Shown here in pieces: positions 18,539 to 25,642 of a stretch of DNA of 59,193 nucleotides (its first letter is position 1; each line of letters begins with the position of its first letter). The translations under genes and the position numbers were made by a program. This DNA comes from an uncultured Ruminococcus sp. Lineage in GTDB: Bacteria > Bacillota > Clostridia > Oscillospirales > Acutalibacteraceae. Under the pieces are notes generated by a model, which saw only the letters and a program-made list of their open reading frames with translations, was not told the DNA's origin and did not search any database. The stretch is from positions 1 to 59,193 of the forward strand of contig CAKSNZ010000010.1 of the NCBI GenBank assembly GCA_934476515.1. Direction: 5' to 3'.

Positions 18539-19439
18539 TGAATTATACAGTGCCTACTACAATGCTGTTGCTGAAATTCTTAAGAAAGCAGTACAAGAAC
18601 CTATTAACAAAGATGATATTAGAAAAATTGTAAATAGATATGCTTTTAGTGAAAGTATAATAAATATTGAACCTGCATTAGTTGAAGAAAAGTGGCAACT
18701 TCTATTGCCTAACGGTACAACTCCAATTAAAGAAGAACCAAAAATGCCTCTGACTAATATTGAAAAGAGATGGTTAAAGGCAATTTTTCAAGATCCAAGA
18801 ATTAAACTTTTTACTGATGATACTTTAGATTTTCCTGATGTAGAACCTTTGTTTACAAGTGAAGATTATTATATTTTTGACAAACATAATGATGGTGATT
18901 TCTTTGAAGATAAGCAGTATATAGCTAATTTTAGAACTGCACTTGACGGAATAAGGAACAAATACCCACTAATAATAAAAATGAAAAATCGCTATAATGA
19001 GGATATATGTTTTAAATTTTTTCCGAAATATATGGAATACTCAGAAAAGGATGATAAATTCCGACTTATCAGCAATGACAAGCATTATGGTGGCACTATC
19101 AATATGGGCAGAGTGATTTCTTGTGAAAAATATGATGGCAGATTAAAGTACAAAAAATATACTAAGAAAGCCTCAAAAAACAAAACTGTAGTCTTTGAAC
19201 TTATTGATGAAAGGAATGCACTTGAAAGAGTGTTAATGCATTTTGCTCACTTTGAAAAGCAAGTTAAAAAAGTAGAAGAAGAAAAATACAGAGTTACAAT
19301 AAACTATGATAAAGATGATGAAACAGAAATTGTAATTCGAATTTTATCCTTTGGTCAAATGGTAAAGGCGGTTGAACCAAATAGTTTTATAGATTTAATT
19401 AAAGATAGATTACTTAAGCAAAAAAGTTGTGGACTTTAG
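18528..19439 (+). CDS. Second WYL-domain protein lacking an obvious HTH
   Basis: 303 aa from the ATG at 18528, which has AAGGAGG seven nt upstream; an in-frame start at 18462 lies inside the previous gene. It contains the WYL-family element LTNIEKRWLKAIFQDPRIKLF (split here as residues about 72-92), a WYL core and the typical C-terminal SFGQMVKAVEPNSF. No winged helix is seen at the N-terminus, so it probably acts as a partner of the preceding WYL protein. The gene ends in an intrinsic terminator. Confidence 0.75.
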   Translation: MIFSELYSAYYNAVAEILKKAVQEPINKDDIRKIVNRYAFSESIINIEPALVEEKWQLLLPNGTTPIKEEPKMPLTNIEKRWLKAIFQDPRIKLFTDDTLDFPDVEPLFTSEDYYIFDKHNDGDFFEDKQYIANFRTALDGIRNKYPLIIKMKNRYNEDICFKFFPKYMEYSEKDDKFRLISNDKHYGGTINMGRVISCEKYDGRLKYKKYTKKASKNKTVVFELIDERNALERVLMHFAHFEKQVKKVEEEKYRVTINYDKDDETEIVIRILSFGQMVKAVEPNSFIDLIKDRLLKQKSCGL

Positions 19440-19457
19440 AGTTCGCAACTTTTTTTC
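19420..19457 (+). terminator. Intrinsic terminator ending the WYL pair
   Basis: A long stem runs from AAAAAAGTTG (19420-19429) to CAACTTTTTT (19446-19455), extended inward by GGACT/AGTTC around a TTAG loop. It overlaps the stop codon and ends in seven T residues. It separates the WYL genes from the Ro60/RtcB part. Confidence 0.8.
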
Positions 19458-19493
19458 CAAGATAAATGAAAATAAAAATTGTAAAATAATACC

Positions 19494-19661
19494 AACAACT
19501 GAAAGGAAGTAAGTTGTTAAAAGACGCAAACAGCAATTTCTAATCCAAGATTAATGATTAATTGTAAATCATATAAAGCGTCTTGTTCTAAAGGCACAGA
19601 CAGCAAACCTTTTCTTTTTGTAATATTTTATATTACCGTAGTAAGCAACGCTTACCTTTTT
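19494..19661 (+). ncRNA. Candidate Y-RNA-like structured RNA upstream of the Ro60-like gene
   Basis: The sequence shows a nest of hairpins with no ORF that needs them. A 7-bp helix (AAGACGC 19521-19527 with GCGTCTT 19578-19584) encloses two 5-bp hairpins (TAATC-CAA-GATTA, and TGATT with a 7-nt loop and AATCA), giving a tRNA-like multibranch shape. Outside it are AACAACT/AGTTGTT (19494-19518), AAAGG/CCTTT (19590-19612) and GTAATAT/ATATTAC (19620-19636). GTAAGC-AAC-GCTTAC (19641-19655) followed by CTTTTT reads as a terminator. Bacterial Y RNAs bind Ro60 homologues, are often encoded beside them and can carry tRNA-like modules. The identity is inferred; it could instead be a structured leader or attenuator of the Ro60 mRNA. 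Confidence 0.55.
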
Positions 19662-19703
19662 AATGTGCCTTGTTTTCATTTTATCTTTAAGGAGGAACAT
19701 ACA

Positions 19704-21185
19704 ATGTTGGAAGATATGAAAAAGAACTTAAATTTAACTTTTACTGAAAATGGTGCAGTTACCAATGGAACAACCGGTTCAGATTGTCTTGACCTATTTT
19801 CCGGCATTGGTGCTTTCCGTTATAAAAGTGATGGTGAAATTATTAAGTCATTTATCAAAGCCTTTACAGAAAATTCTGATATGGCTATGAAGATACTTTT
19901 CTTTGGCAGAGATGTTAGAGAAGGCTTAGGAGAAAGAAAAGTATTTCGTACTATTATTTCTTGGCTTGGAAATAATGAACCAAAATCTATTATTAAGAAT
20001 ATTGAGTATATTGCAGAGTATGGTCGATATGATGACCTACTTTCACTCTTAGATACTAAGTGTGAAAAGGAAGTAATATCTTTCCTAAAAGTACAATTTG
20101 ATAAAGATATAGATGCAATGAATAGTGGAAAAGCAGTTTCATTATTGGGAAAATGGTTACCATCAGTTAATGCATCAAATAAAGAAACTGTAAAAACAGG
20201 AAAAAGAATAGCAAAGGCTTTTAACCTTACTGATGAAAAATACAGAAAATCACTGTCGGCATTAAGAGCTAAAATTAAAATTATTGAAAATAATCTTCGT
20301 GAAAAAGATTATACCTTTGACTATGAAAAGCAACCATCAAGGGCATTGTTTAAGTATAGAATGGCTTTTATGAACAACGATAATGAAAGATATAGTGAGT
20401 TTCTTGCAAATGTATCAAAGGGTAAAGCAAAGTTAAACACTAACAATATTTATCCTTATGAATTAATAGAACCATACCTTTCTACTTCATTTCTACACAA
20501 TGAACAAATCACTTTTACTGAAGCAGAAAAAGAAACACTAAATGCTACATGGACATCATTCCCTGATTTTTGTAATGATGAAGACACCTTAGCAGTTATT
20601 GATACATCAGGCTCTATGTATTGTTGTTCAAAGCCAACACCGGCATCAGTAGCACTTTCTTTAGGTTTATATTTTGCAGAACATAACAAAGGTAAATTCA
20701 AAAATCACTTTATTGAATTTTCAAATAAACCACAACTTATTGAAATTAAAGGTGAAACCTTTGCCGATAGATTACGCCACATAAGCCAATTCAATGAAAT
20801 TGCAAATACCAATATTGAGGCTGTATTTAACCTTATTCTGGATACTGCTGTAAAGGGTAATTATTCACAAGAAGATTTACCAAAGAAACTGATTCTTATT
20901 TCAGATATGGAATTTGATTATTGTGTAGAAAATGCAAATGAAACAAATTTCAACAATGCCAAAAAAGCCTTTGAAGAAAAAGGCTATAAACTTCCTAATA
21001 TAATTTTTTGGGATGTTGCAAGTAGAAACAGTAATCAACCTGTAACAAAGAATGAACAAGGTGTAGCCTTAGTTTCAGGAGTAACACCACGATTATTTTC
21101 TATGGTTGCAAGTGGTGAACTTTCACCATACAAATTTATGATTGAAACCATAAGCAATAAAAGATATGCAAAAATTGTTGCATAA
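19704..21185 (+). CDS. Ro60-like TROVE/DUF2828 protein with C-terminal vWA domain
   Basis: 493 aa from the ATG at 19704 (AAGGAGG upstream). The in-frame start at 19554 is rejected because it runs through the structured RNA region. Residues about 20-270 are helical, TROVE/DUF2828-like repeats (GRDVREGLGERKVFR, EYGRYDDLLSLL). Residues about 295-490 are a vWA domain with the MIDAS motif DTSGSM at 300-305. Bacterial Ro60 homologues (Rsr) bind Y RNA and misfolded RNA and act with exonucleases and RNA-repair enzymes. It lies 23 nt upstream of rtcB, which supports an RNA-quality-control role. Confidence 0.75.
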   Translation: MLEDMKKNLNLTFTENGAVTNGTTGSDCLDLFSGIGAFRYKSDGEIIKSFIKAFTENSDMAMKILFFGRDVREGLGERKVFRTIISWLGNNEPKSIIKNIEYIAEYGRYDDLLSLLDTKCEKEVISFLKVQFDKDIDAMNSGKAVSLLGKWLPSVNASNKETVKTGKRIAKAFNLTDEKYRKSLSALRAKIKIIENNLREKDYTFDYEKQPSRALFKYRMAFMNNDNERYSEFLANVSKGKAKLNTNNIYPYELIEPYLSTSFLHNEQITFTEAEKETLNATWTSFPDFCNDEDTLAVIDTSGSMYCCSKPTPASVALSLGLYFAEHNKGKFKNHFIEFSNKPQLIEIKGETFADRLRHISQFNEIANTNIEAVFNLILDTAVKGNYSQEDLPKKLILISDMEFDYCVENANETNFNNAKKAFEEKGYKLPNIIFWDVASRNSNQPVTKNEQGVALVSGVTPRLFSMVASGELSPYKFMIETISNKRYAKIVA

Positions 21186-21208
21186 CTATATCACAAAGAG
21201 ATGATAAA

Positions 21209-22411
21209 ATGTTAGAAATAAAAGGTAAAAAAGCAACTGCAATCTGCTATGCAAAGGTAATAGAAGATGAGGCAGTCGAACAGATAAAGAGAATGTGTGA
21301 CTATGAACTTACTGAGGGTTCAAGTGTAAGAATAATGCCTGATGTTCATTCAGGCAAAGGTTGTACTATCGGTACAACTATGACTATAAAAGACAAGGCT
21401 TGTCCTAACATTGTTGGTGTTGATATTGGTTGTGGTATGCTTACAGTAAAACTTCAAGATAAAGAAATTGATTTTGAAGAACTGGACAAGGTTTGTCACT
21501 TTATCCCATCAGGTAAAAATGTATGGGACGGTAGAATTGAAAGATTTGATTTAACAAAACTTCGTTGCTATAGGGACTTGAAAGATACAAGACGATTACA
21601 ACGCTCACTAGGTACACTTGGTGGTGGCAACCACTTTATTGAAGTTGATATTAGCAGTGACGGGACTTATTATTTGATAATTCATTCAGGCAGTAGGAAC
21701 CTAGGCAAACAGGTTGCTGAATATTATCAACACCTTGCTATAGAGTTACATCAAGGCAAGGAAGAATATTTTAAAGAAAGAGATAGAATTATTAAGGAAT
21801 ACAAGTCACAAGGCAGAAGAAAAGAAATTCAATCAGCACTAAAGGAATTGAGAAATAATTTCAAGGCAAAGGCTCTGGAAATTCCGGAAGATATTTGTTG
21901 GCTATATGGAGAATTCCTTGGTGATTACCTTTATGATGTTGAAATATGCCAAAACTTTGCCAAAAGAAGTAGAGAAAAAATGGCAGAAATAATCCTCAAC
22001 AAAACAGGACTAACAGCCATAGACAGCTTTCATACCATTCACAACTACATTGACACTGATGAAATGATACTTAGAAAAGGTGCTATTGCTGCCCATAAGG
22101 ATGAAAAGATATTAATTCCAATTAATATGAGGGATGGCTCAATAATTGCACTAGGTAGAGGCAACAAAGAATGGAACTACTCTGCCCCACATGGTGCAGG
22201 TAGATTAATGTCAAGAACTCAAGCTAAAGAAAGACTTGATTTAGAGGAATACAAAAAATCTATGGAGGGAATTTACACAACTTCCGTAAATGAACAAACC
22301 CTTGATGAAGCTCCAATGGCATATAAATCAATAGATGATATTATTGATGTTATCAAAGACTCAGTTGATATAATTGATATTATGAAACCTGTATATAACT
22401 TTAAGGCATAA
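21209..22411 (+). CDS. rtcB: RtcB-type RNA-splicing ligase
   Basis: 400 aa. RtcB joins 2',3'-cyclic phosphate or 3'-phosphate ends to 5'-OH ends using GTP and Mn2+. Visible motifs are DVHSGKG, GVDIGCGM (metal Cys), LGTLGGGNHFIE, IHSGSRNLG, and SAPHGAGR with the guanylylated histidine at 328. The length is typical of the shorter bacterial forms. It follows the Ro60-like gene with a 23-nt gap and ends in a terminator. No archease gene or RtcA is present in the window. Confidence 0.95.
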   Translation: MLEIKGKKATAICYAKVIEDEAVEQIKRMCDYELTEGSSVRIMPDVHSGKGCTIGTTMTIKDKACPNIVGVDIGCGMLTVKLQDKEIDFEELDKVCHFIPSGKNVWDGRIERFDLTKLRCYRDLKDTRRLQRSLGTLGGGNHFIEVDISSDGTYYLIIHSGSRNLGKQVAEYYQHLAIELHQGKEEYFKERDRIIKEYKSQGRRKEIQSALKELRNNFKAKALEIPEDICWLYGEFLGDYLYDVEICQNFAKRSREKMAEIILNKTGLTAIDSFHTIHNYIDTDEMILRKGAIAAHKDEKILIPINMRDGSIIALGRGNKEWNYSAPHGAGRLMSRTQAKERLDLEEYKKSMEGIYTTSVNEQTLDEAPMAYKSIDDIIDVIKDSVDIIDIMKPVYNFKA

Positions 22412-22425
22412 TAAAATGGGATTTA

Positions 22426-22457
22426 AAAACTAACTGCTATTTTAGTAGTTAGTTTTT
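22426..22457 (+). terminator. Intrinsic terminator after rtcB
   Basis: A 13-bp stem (AAACTAACTGCTA paired with TAGTAGTTAGTTT, including one G-U) is followed by TTTTG. Confidence 0.85.
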
Positions 22458-22495
22458 TGTTTATAGACTTAAAAATTTTCAATTTCAAAAGATAA

Positions 22496-22511
22496 GTCCC
22501 AAAAATGGGAC
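22496..22511. promoter_or_regulatory. Palindrome in the promoter region of the radical-SAM unit
   Basis: GTCCCA-AAAA-TGGGAC is a perfect inverted repeat 68 nt before the first ATG. An AT-rich TATTAT/TATATT segment follows at 22523-22531. It is a candidate operator; the regulator is unknown. Confidence 0.4.
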
Positions 22512-22578
22512 AGTACAAATGTTATTATATTAATAGAAAGAAAATCAATAACCCATTGTTTCATTTGGAGGTACTTTA

Positions 22579-23343
22579 ATGAGTATTGTAAAAGAATATG
22601 AAGAAAAATTTATAAGTGCATATTGTAGGCTTGAATATGAAACTTGGTATCAAGGTTATAAGGATGATGTTTCAAAATATTTAAAAGGAAATTCCGTATG
22701 TGATGCTCTTGAAGAATTCATAGAGTCAAACACAAAAGATATTATCAAAGTTAGTGGTGAACCTTGCAAAACAGCAGAAGAATTATATGAGTTTATTGAG
22801 TCTATATTGTTTTTCTTAGAGAATAACGAAGATTATACAGTTACACTTGCACTGCCTTATGAAAAGCAACAACTTGCTGATACTATGGCATATAAAATAA
22901 CTATGAACAATATGAATGATGTTATTGTTTATGATGAAATGAACGATAATAAATATGTAATTCAGGTTACACCTCGTGGATGTTTAAGTGTTTTCTATAT
23001 TAATTTATACCCAGATAAAACTATTGATTATGTTTTAAGTGAAACTAAAGGAATAAATATATTTAGGGGTCAACTTAAAATTGATGATAACCTTTATAAT
23101 GAAATTTATAAATGGGCAAAAAAATATGTTGCTGAAAATAAAACAGCCGGTTTTATTATGGGTGAATTTCATATAATGGATTATAAATTTGAAGTTAGTT
23201 TTAATGATGATTTTTTTGGAATAAAATCAAAATATAGTTATATTCCAAATTATACATTTAATAAAATTAAGGGTAATGGTCCATTAACAAGGCTATTGCA
23301 ACTTCCTGAACTAAAGGCATTATTCGAGGAGTTAAAAGAATGA
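22579..23343 (+). CDS. Unknown protein A of the radical-SAM three-gene unit
   Basis: 254 aa, soluble, acidic, with no recognised domain. It has a helical N-terminal half (about 1-85) and a beta-rich second half (about 90-230). GGAGGT precedes the ATG. Its stop overlaps the next start (ATGA at 23340-23343), so it is co-translated with protein B. Its constant neighbours suggest that it serves the radical-SAM chemistry as substrate or partner, but that is inference. Confidence 0.65.
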   Translation: MSIVKEYEEKFISAYCRLEYETWYQGYKDDVSKYLKGNSVCDALEEFIESNTKDIIKVSGEPCKTAEELYEFIESILFFLENNEDYTVTLALPYEKQQLADTMAYKITMNNMNDVIVYDEMNDNKYVIQVTPRGCLSVFYINLYPDKTIDYVLSETKGINIFRGQLKIDDNLYNEIYKWAKKYVAENKTAGFIMGEFHIMDYKFEVSFNDDFFGIKSKYSYIPNYTFNKIKGNGPLTRLLQLPELKALFEELKE

Positions 23344-24197
23344 TTTGCAATTTATTAATAGCAGATACAGGGATGTATGCTGATGAAAATATGCCTTCAT
23401 TATCAGGATACAAAAAGTCACTTAAAGTTATAAAAACCAGACTCCCCTTAACAAATCAAGTTGAGCCTTTAGTATCAGGAAATAAAGATATTGTTATCTT
23501 AAGTGACATAAAGGCTGATATTCTTAATGTGCTTAATATTCTTCAAAAGTCAAATTATAGTGGAAACATTCACTTGATTTTGCCCTTACCTTTTGGAAAA
23601 ATTACAAAGGGTACTATGCAATACAAAACACTATCAAATTTATCTAAGGTAAAATCCATTGCAGTTTACGACCCTTACAAATTAGCAATGAAAAAGTATA
23701 ATACCATAGATAATGCTACTATAGAAAAAGTTATCAATGAACAGACAAGTCACTTATTAAATGAATTAGAAAGTATTGAAAGAAATATAGAAAATGTTTC
23801 TAATAAGTATTTCTTTGATTTTGATAAGAATATTTATGTTCAGACTAAGTTATTAAAAATAGTAGATAATTATGAAACTAACCATTCCCATAACATACAA
23901 AGCAATCCTAATTTTCACTATAGAAATGATGATGAAAATCCATTAATTAAATCGGTGAAAGCACCATCCCCAAGACCTGATGGAAAAGTGATTTGTAAGC
24001 AATTAAGAGCCATTCGTAAGGAATTTGCAAAGTTAAATGGGATTGACTATAACTTTAAAGAATGTACATATACCGGACCTTGTGCAGGTACTTGTATTGC
24101 CTGTGATAATGAGGCTAATGAATTAAGAGAATTAGCAAAGAATTTGGATAATGTGAAATATCCAAAGGTGGTTATGAACAACAATGATGAAAAATAA
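23340..24197 (+). CDS. Unknown protein B with C-terminal four-cysteine motif, partner of the radical SAM activase
   Basis: 285 aa. The N-terminal part (about 1-125) looks like an alpha/beta fold (KDIVILSD, GNIHLILPL, KSIAVYDP). A helical middle is followed by a compact C-terminal segment with CKQLRAIRKEFAK and then C-x5-C-x3-C-x2-C (Cys242, 248, 252, 255). The spacing would suit an Fe-S cluster or zinc. It overlaps protein A by 4 nt and the radical SAM gene by 14 nt. The role may be substrate, electron donor or scaffold for the radical enzyme; none is proved. Confidence 0.65.
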   Translation: MICNLLIADTGMYADENMPSLSGYKKSLKVIKTRLPLTNQVEPLVSGNKDIVILSDIKADILNVLNILQKSNYSGNIHLILPLPFGKITKGTMQYKTLSNLSKVKSIAVYDPYKLAMKKYNTIDNATIEKVINEQTSHLLNELESIERNIENVSNKYFFDFDKNIYVQTKLLKIVDNYETNHSHNIQSNPNFHYRNDDENPLIKSVKAPSPRPDGKVICKQLRAIRKEFAKLNGIDYNFKECTYTGPCAGTCIACDNEANELRELAKNLDNVKYPKVVMNNNDEK

Positions 24198-24819
24198 TGA
24201 AAAGCAAAAAGCTGAAATAATGGGTATTAATAGGCACAGAATGGGAACTGACGGGAAAGGAATTTCAACACTTATTACATTCTACGGTTGTCCTCTAAAT
24301 TGCAAATATTGTTTAAACCCACAATGCAAAAGTGAAAGTACGCCTTGCACCTATATTGAACCTAATGACCTTGTAAATCTTCTAATGGTTGATGATATAT
24401 ATTTTAAGTCAACAGGTGGTGGAATTGTATTTGGTGGTGGAGAACCTTTGCTAAATGCTGAATACATAAAGGAAGTTTGTGACCTAGTACCTCTCCAATG
24501 GAAAATACGAATAGAAACAAGTCTTAATGTTAAGTGGGATAAAATCGAACTACTTATACCCTATATTGACCAATGGATAATTGACATTAAAGATAGCAAC
24601 ACAGAAATATACAAAAACTATACAGGTGTAGATAACCTAAAAGTATATGACAATGTACTTAGATTAAGTCATAAAACCGGCAAAGAAAAGTTGTTAATCA
24701 GAATACCCAAAATTCCAAATTACAATACAGAAAAGAATATACAAGAAAGTGTAAAATTATATTCTAACCTTGGGAATATAGATGTTTTTAAGTATAGAAT
24801 ACTAAATAGGAATTATTAA
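24184..24819 (+). CDS. Radical SAM protein, PflA/activase-like
   Basis: 211 aa. The radical SAM cluster motif is CPLNCKYC (Cys36, 40, 43; CX3CX2C) after TFYG. It also has the GGGEPLL glycine-rich SAM-binding motif and an IDIKD motif, as in glycyl-radical-enzyme activases. At 211 aa it is shorter than PflA (about 245) and has no extra ferredoxin-like Cys insert. No glycyl radical enzyme is present in the window, so the partner may be protein A or B. The start overlaps protein B, and the second Met is equally possible. Confidence 0.85.
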   Translation: MMKNNEKQKAEIMGINRHRMGTDGKGISTLITFYGCPLNCKYCLNPQCKSESTPCTYIEPNDLVNLLMVDDIYFKSTGGGIVFGGGEPLLNAEYIKEVCDLVPLQWKIRIETSLNVKWDKIELLIPYIDQWIIDIKDSNTEIYKNYTGVDNLKVYDNVLRLSHKTGKEKLLIRIPKIPNYNTEKNIQESVKLYSNLGNIDVFKYRILNRNY

Positions 24820-24850
24820 TAGGTCAAAAAAATAATAAATCAACACACAA

Positions 24851-24875
24851 AAAGGCTACCCGTTGGGTAGCCTTT
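24851..24875. terminator. Intrinsic terminator of the radical-SAM unit
   Basis: A perfect 11-bp stem (AAAGGCTACCC / GGGTAGCCTTT) with a GTT loop lies 31 nt after the radical SAM stop. The T tract is short on the plus strand; the left flank (CACAAA) also gives a T-rich tract on the minus strand. Confidence 0.75.
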
Positions 24876-24960
24876 ACACTTGCTATAATCTTTTTTAATG
24901 CATTTCATTTCATAACATAAGTACATTAAGTTAACAAAATACTGAAAATCTTTCGGTGCA

Positions 24961-24996
24961 ATTATGGTGCAAATCAAAATACTATTGCACCATAAT
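24961..24996. repeat. Inverted repeat with repeated TGGTGCAA motif
   Basis: ATTATGGTGCAA (24961-24972) is inverted at 24985-24996. Further GGTGCAA and GTGCAA copies flank it (near 24955 and 25010). It lies in the gene-free stretch between the radical-SAM unit and tRNA-Leu; the only ORFs there look spurious. It may be the remains of a recombination site. Confidence 0.45.
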
Positions 24997-25219
24997 GGAT
25001 GCAAATAGTGTGCAATCCGAAAATAATTTGTATACCGATGAAAAATGAAAAAAGCCATAGAAATGGCTTATCCATGGGCTTTTTGAGGTATAAAGAAAAA
25101 GAGAAGTACCGATGTACTTCTTATTATGGTTATGGGTGACATACTTTCTTCTTGCACTACTGCCTACCTCGCTTTATAAGCACAAATACGAAAGGAAAGA
25201 GGAATCTACGCCCTCCCTA

Positions 25220-25242
25220 AAAACAGTCCACCGGACTGTTTT
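25220..25242. terminator. Hairpin, terminator-like
   Basis: AAAACAGTCC-ACC-GGACTGTTTT is a perfect 10-bp stem with a TTTTCTT tail on the plus strand. It lies inside the 25.1-25.3 kb scar and no gene reads into it. Confidence 0.55.
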
Positions 25243-25255
25243 CTTAACGGTCGTC

Positions 25256-25272
25256 TTCAAGTCCTGTCACCC
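25256..25272 (+). repeat. tRNA-Leu 3'-end fragment in inverted orientation
   Basis: TTCAAGTCCTGTCACCC is identical to the T-loop and acceptor part of the neighbouring tRNA-Leu, but on the opposite strand. It is too short to be a gene and is best read as an integration or rearrangement remnant. Confidence 0.6.
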
Positions 25273-25288
25273 TATTGCTTGTTGTATA

Positions 25289-25326
25289 AAGAAAAAGAGA
25301 AGTACCGATGTACTTCTCTTTTTCTT
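25289..25326 (-). terminator. Terminator of tRNA-Leu
   Basis: A 17-bp stem with a 4-nt loop follows the encoded CCA on the minus strand. Its 3' arm is itself a T-rich run (CTCTTTTTCTT). Confidence 0.85.
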
Positions 25327-25410
25327 GGTGCGGGTGACAGGACTTGAACCTGCACGTCGGTGAACACTAGAACCTAAATCTAGCGCGTCTGCCAATTCCG
25401 CCACACCCGC
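25326..25410 (-). tRNA. tRNA-Leu (anticodon UAG), CCA encoded
   Basis: The acceptor stem GCGGGTG/CACCCGC, the anticodon arm CTAGA-TTTAGGT-TCTAG with anticodon TAG, a long variable arm and a GGTTCAAGTCC T-arm make a class II tRNA. The gene ends ACCA, so CCA is encoded. It is a single tRNA, not part of a cluster. Confidence 0.96.
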
Positions 25411-25581
25411 ATATATTTTGATTTGAGTTGTTATCTCTCAACAACGTATGTTATTATATCCTATTAAATTCTAAAAGTCAATACCTTTTTTGAATTTTTT
25501 CGCAAAACATTTTATGATTTATTTGATTGAATAATAAAACAATAAATTATTTATATACAATTTAATAATTTTCCACAAGTT

Positions 25582-25611
25582 AAAGGTACTTGTAAATAAA
25601 CAAGTACCTTT
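25582..25611 (-). terminator. Intrinsic terminator after sigma paralogue 2
   Basis: AAAGGTACTTG (25582-25592) and CAAGTACCTTT (25601-25611) form a perfect 11-bp stem. Between here and the tRNA (25411-25581) nothing else is seen. Confidence 0.75.
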
Positions 25612-25642
25612 AATGCAATTTTAGTTTTCATTCCGGCAAAAT

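Larger units (their letters stand above)
25088..25317. repeat. 34-bp direct repeat flanking the tRNA-side scar
   Basis: An identical 34-bp sequence, starting GTATAAAG and ending GTACTTCT, occurs at 25088-25121 and 25284-25317. The second copy is part of the tRNA-Leu terminator. The first copy is followed by a degraded GGGTGACA that echoes the tRNA 3' end, so the first copy looks like a decayed duplicate of the tRNA/terminator. Confidence 0.6.

Noticed and set aside
24840..25058. 72-codon minus-strand ORF
   Set aside because: It reads through a terminator stem and the TGGTGCAA repeats, and has no ribosome site or recognised product.
25112..25363. 83-codon plus-strand ORF
   Set aside because: It runs through the tRNA terminator and antisense to tRNA-Leu; such ORFs are a common artefact of tRNA sequence.
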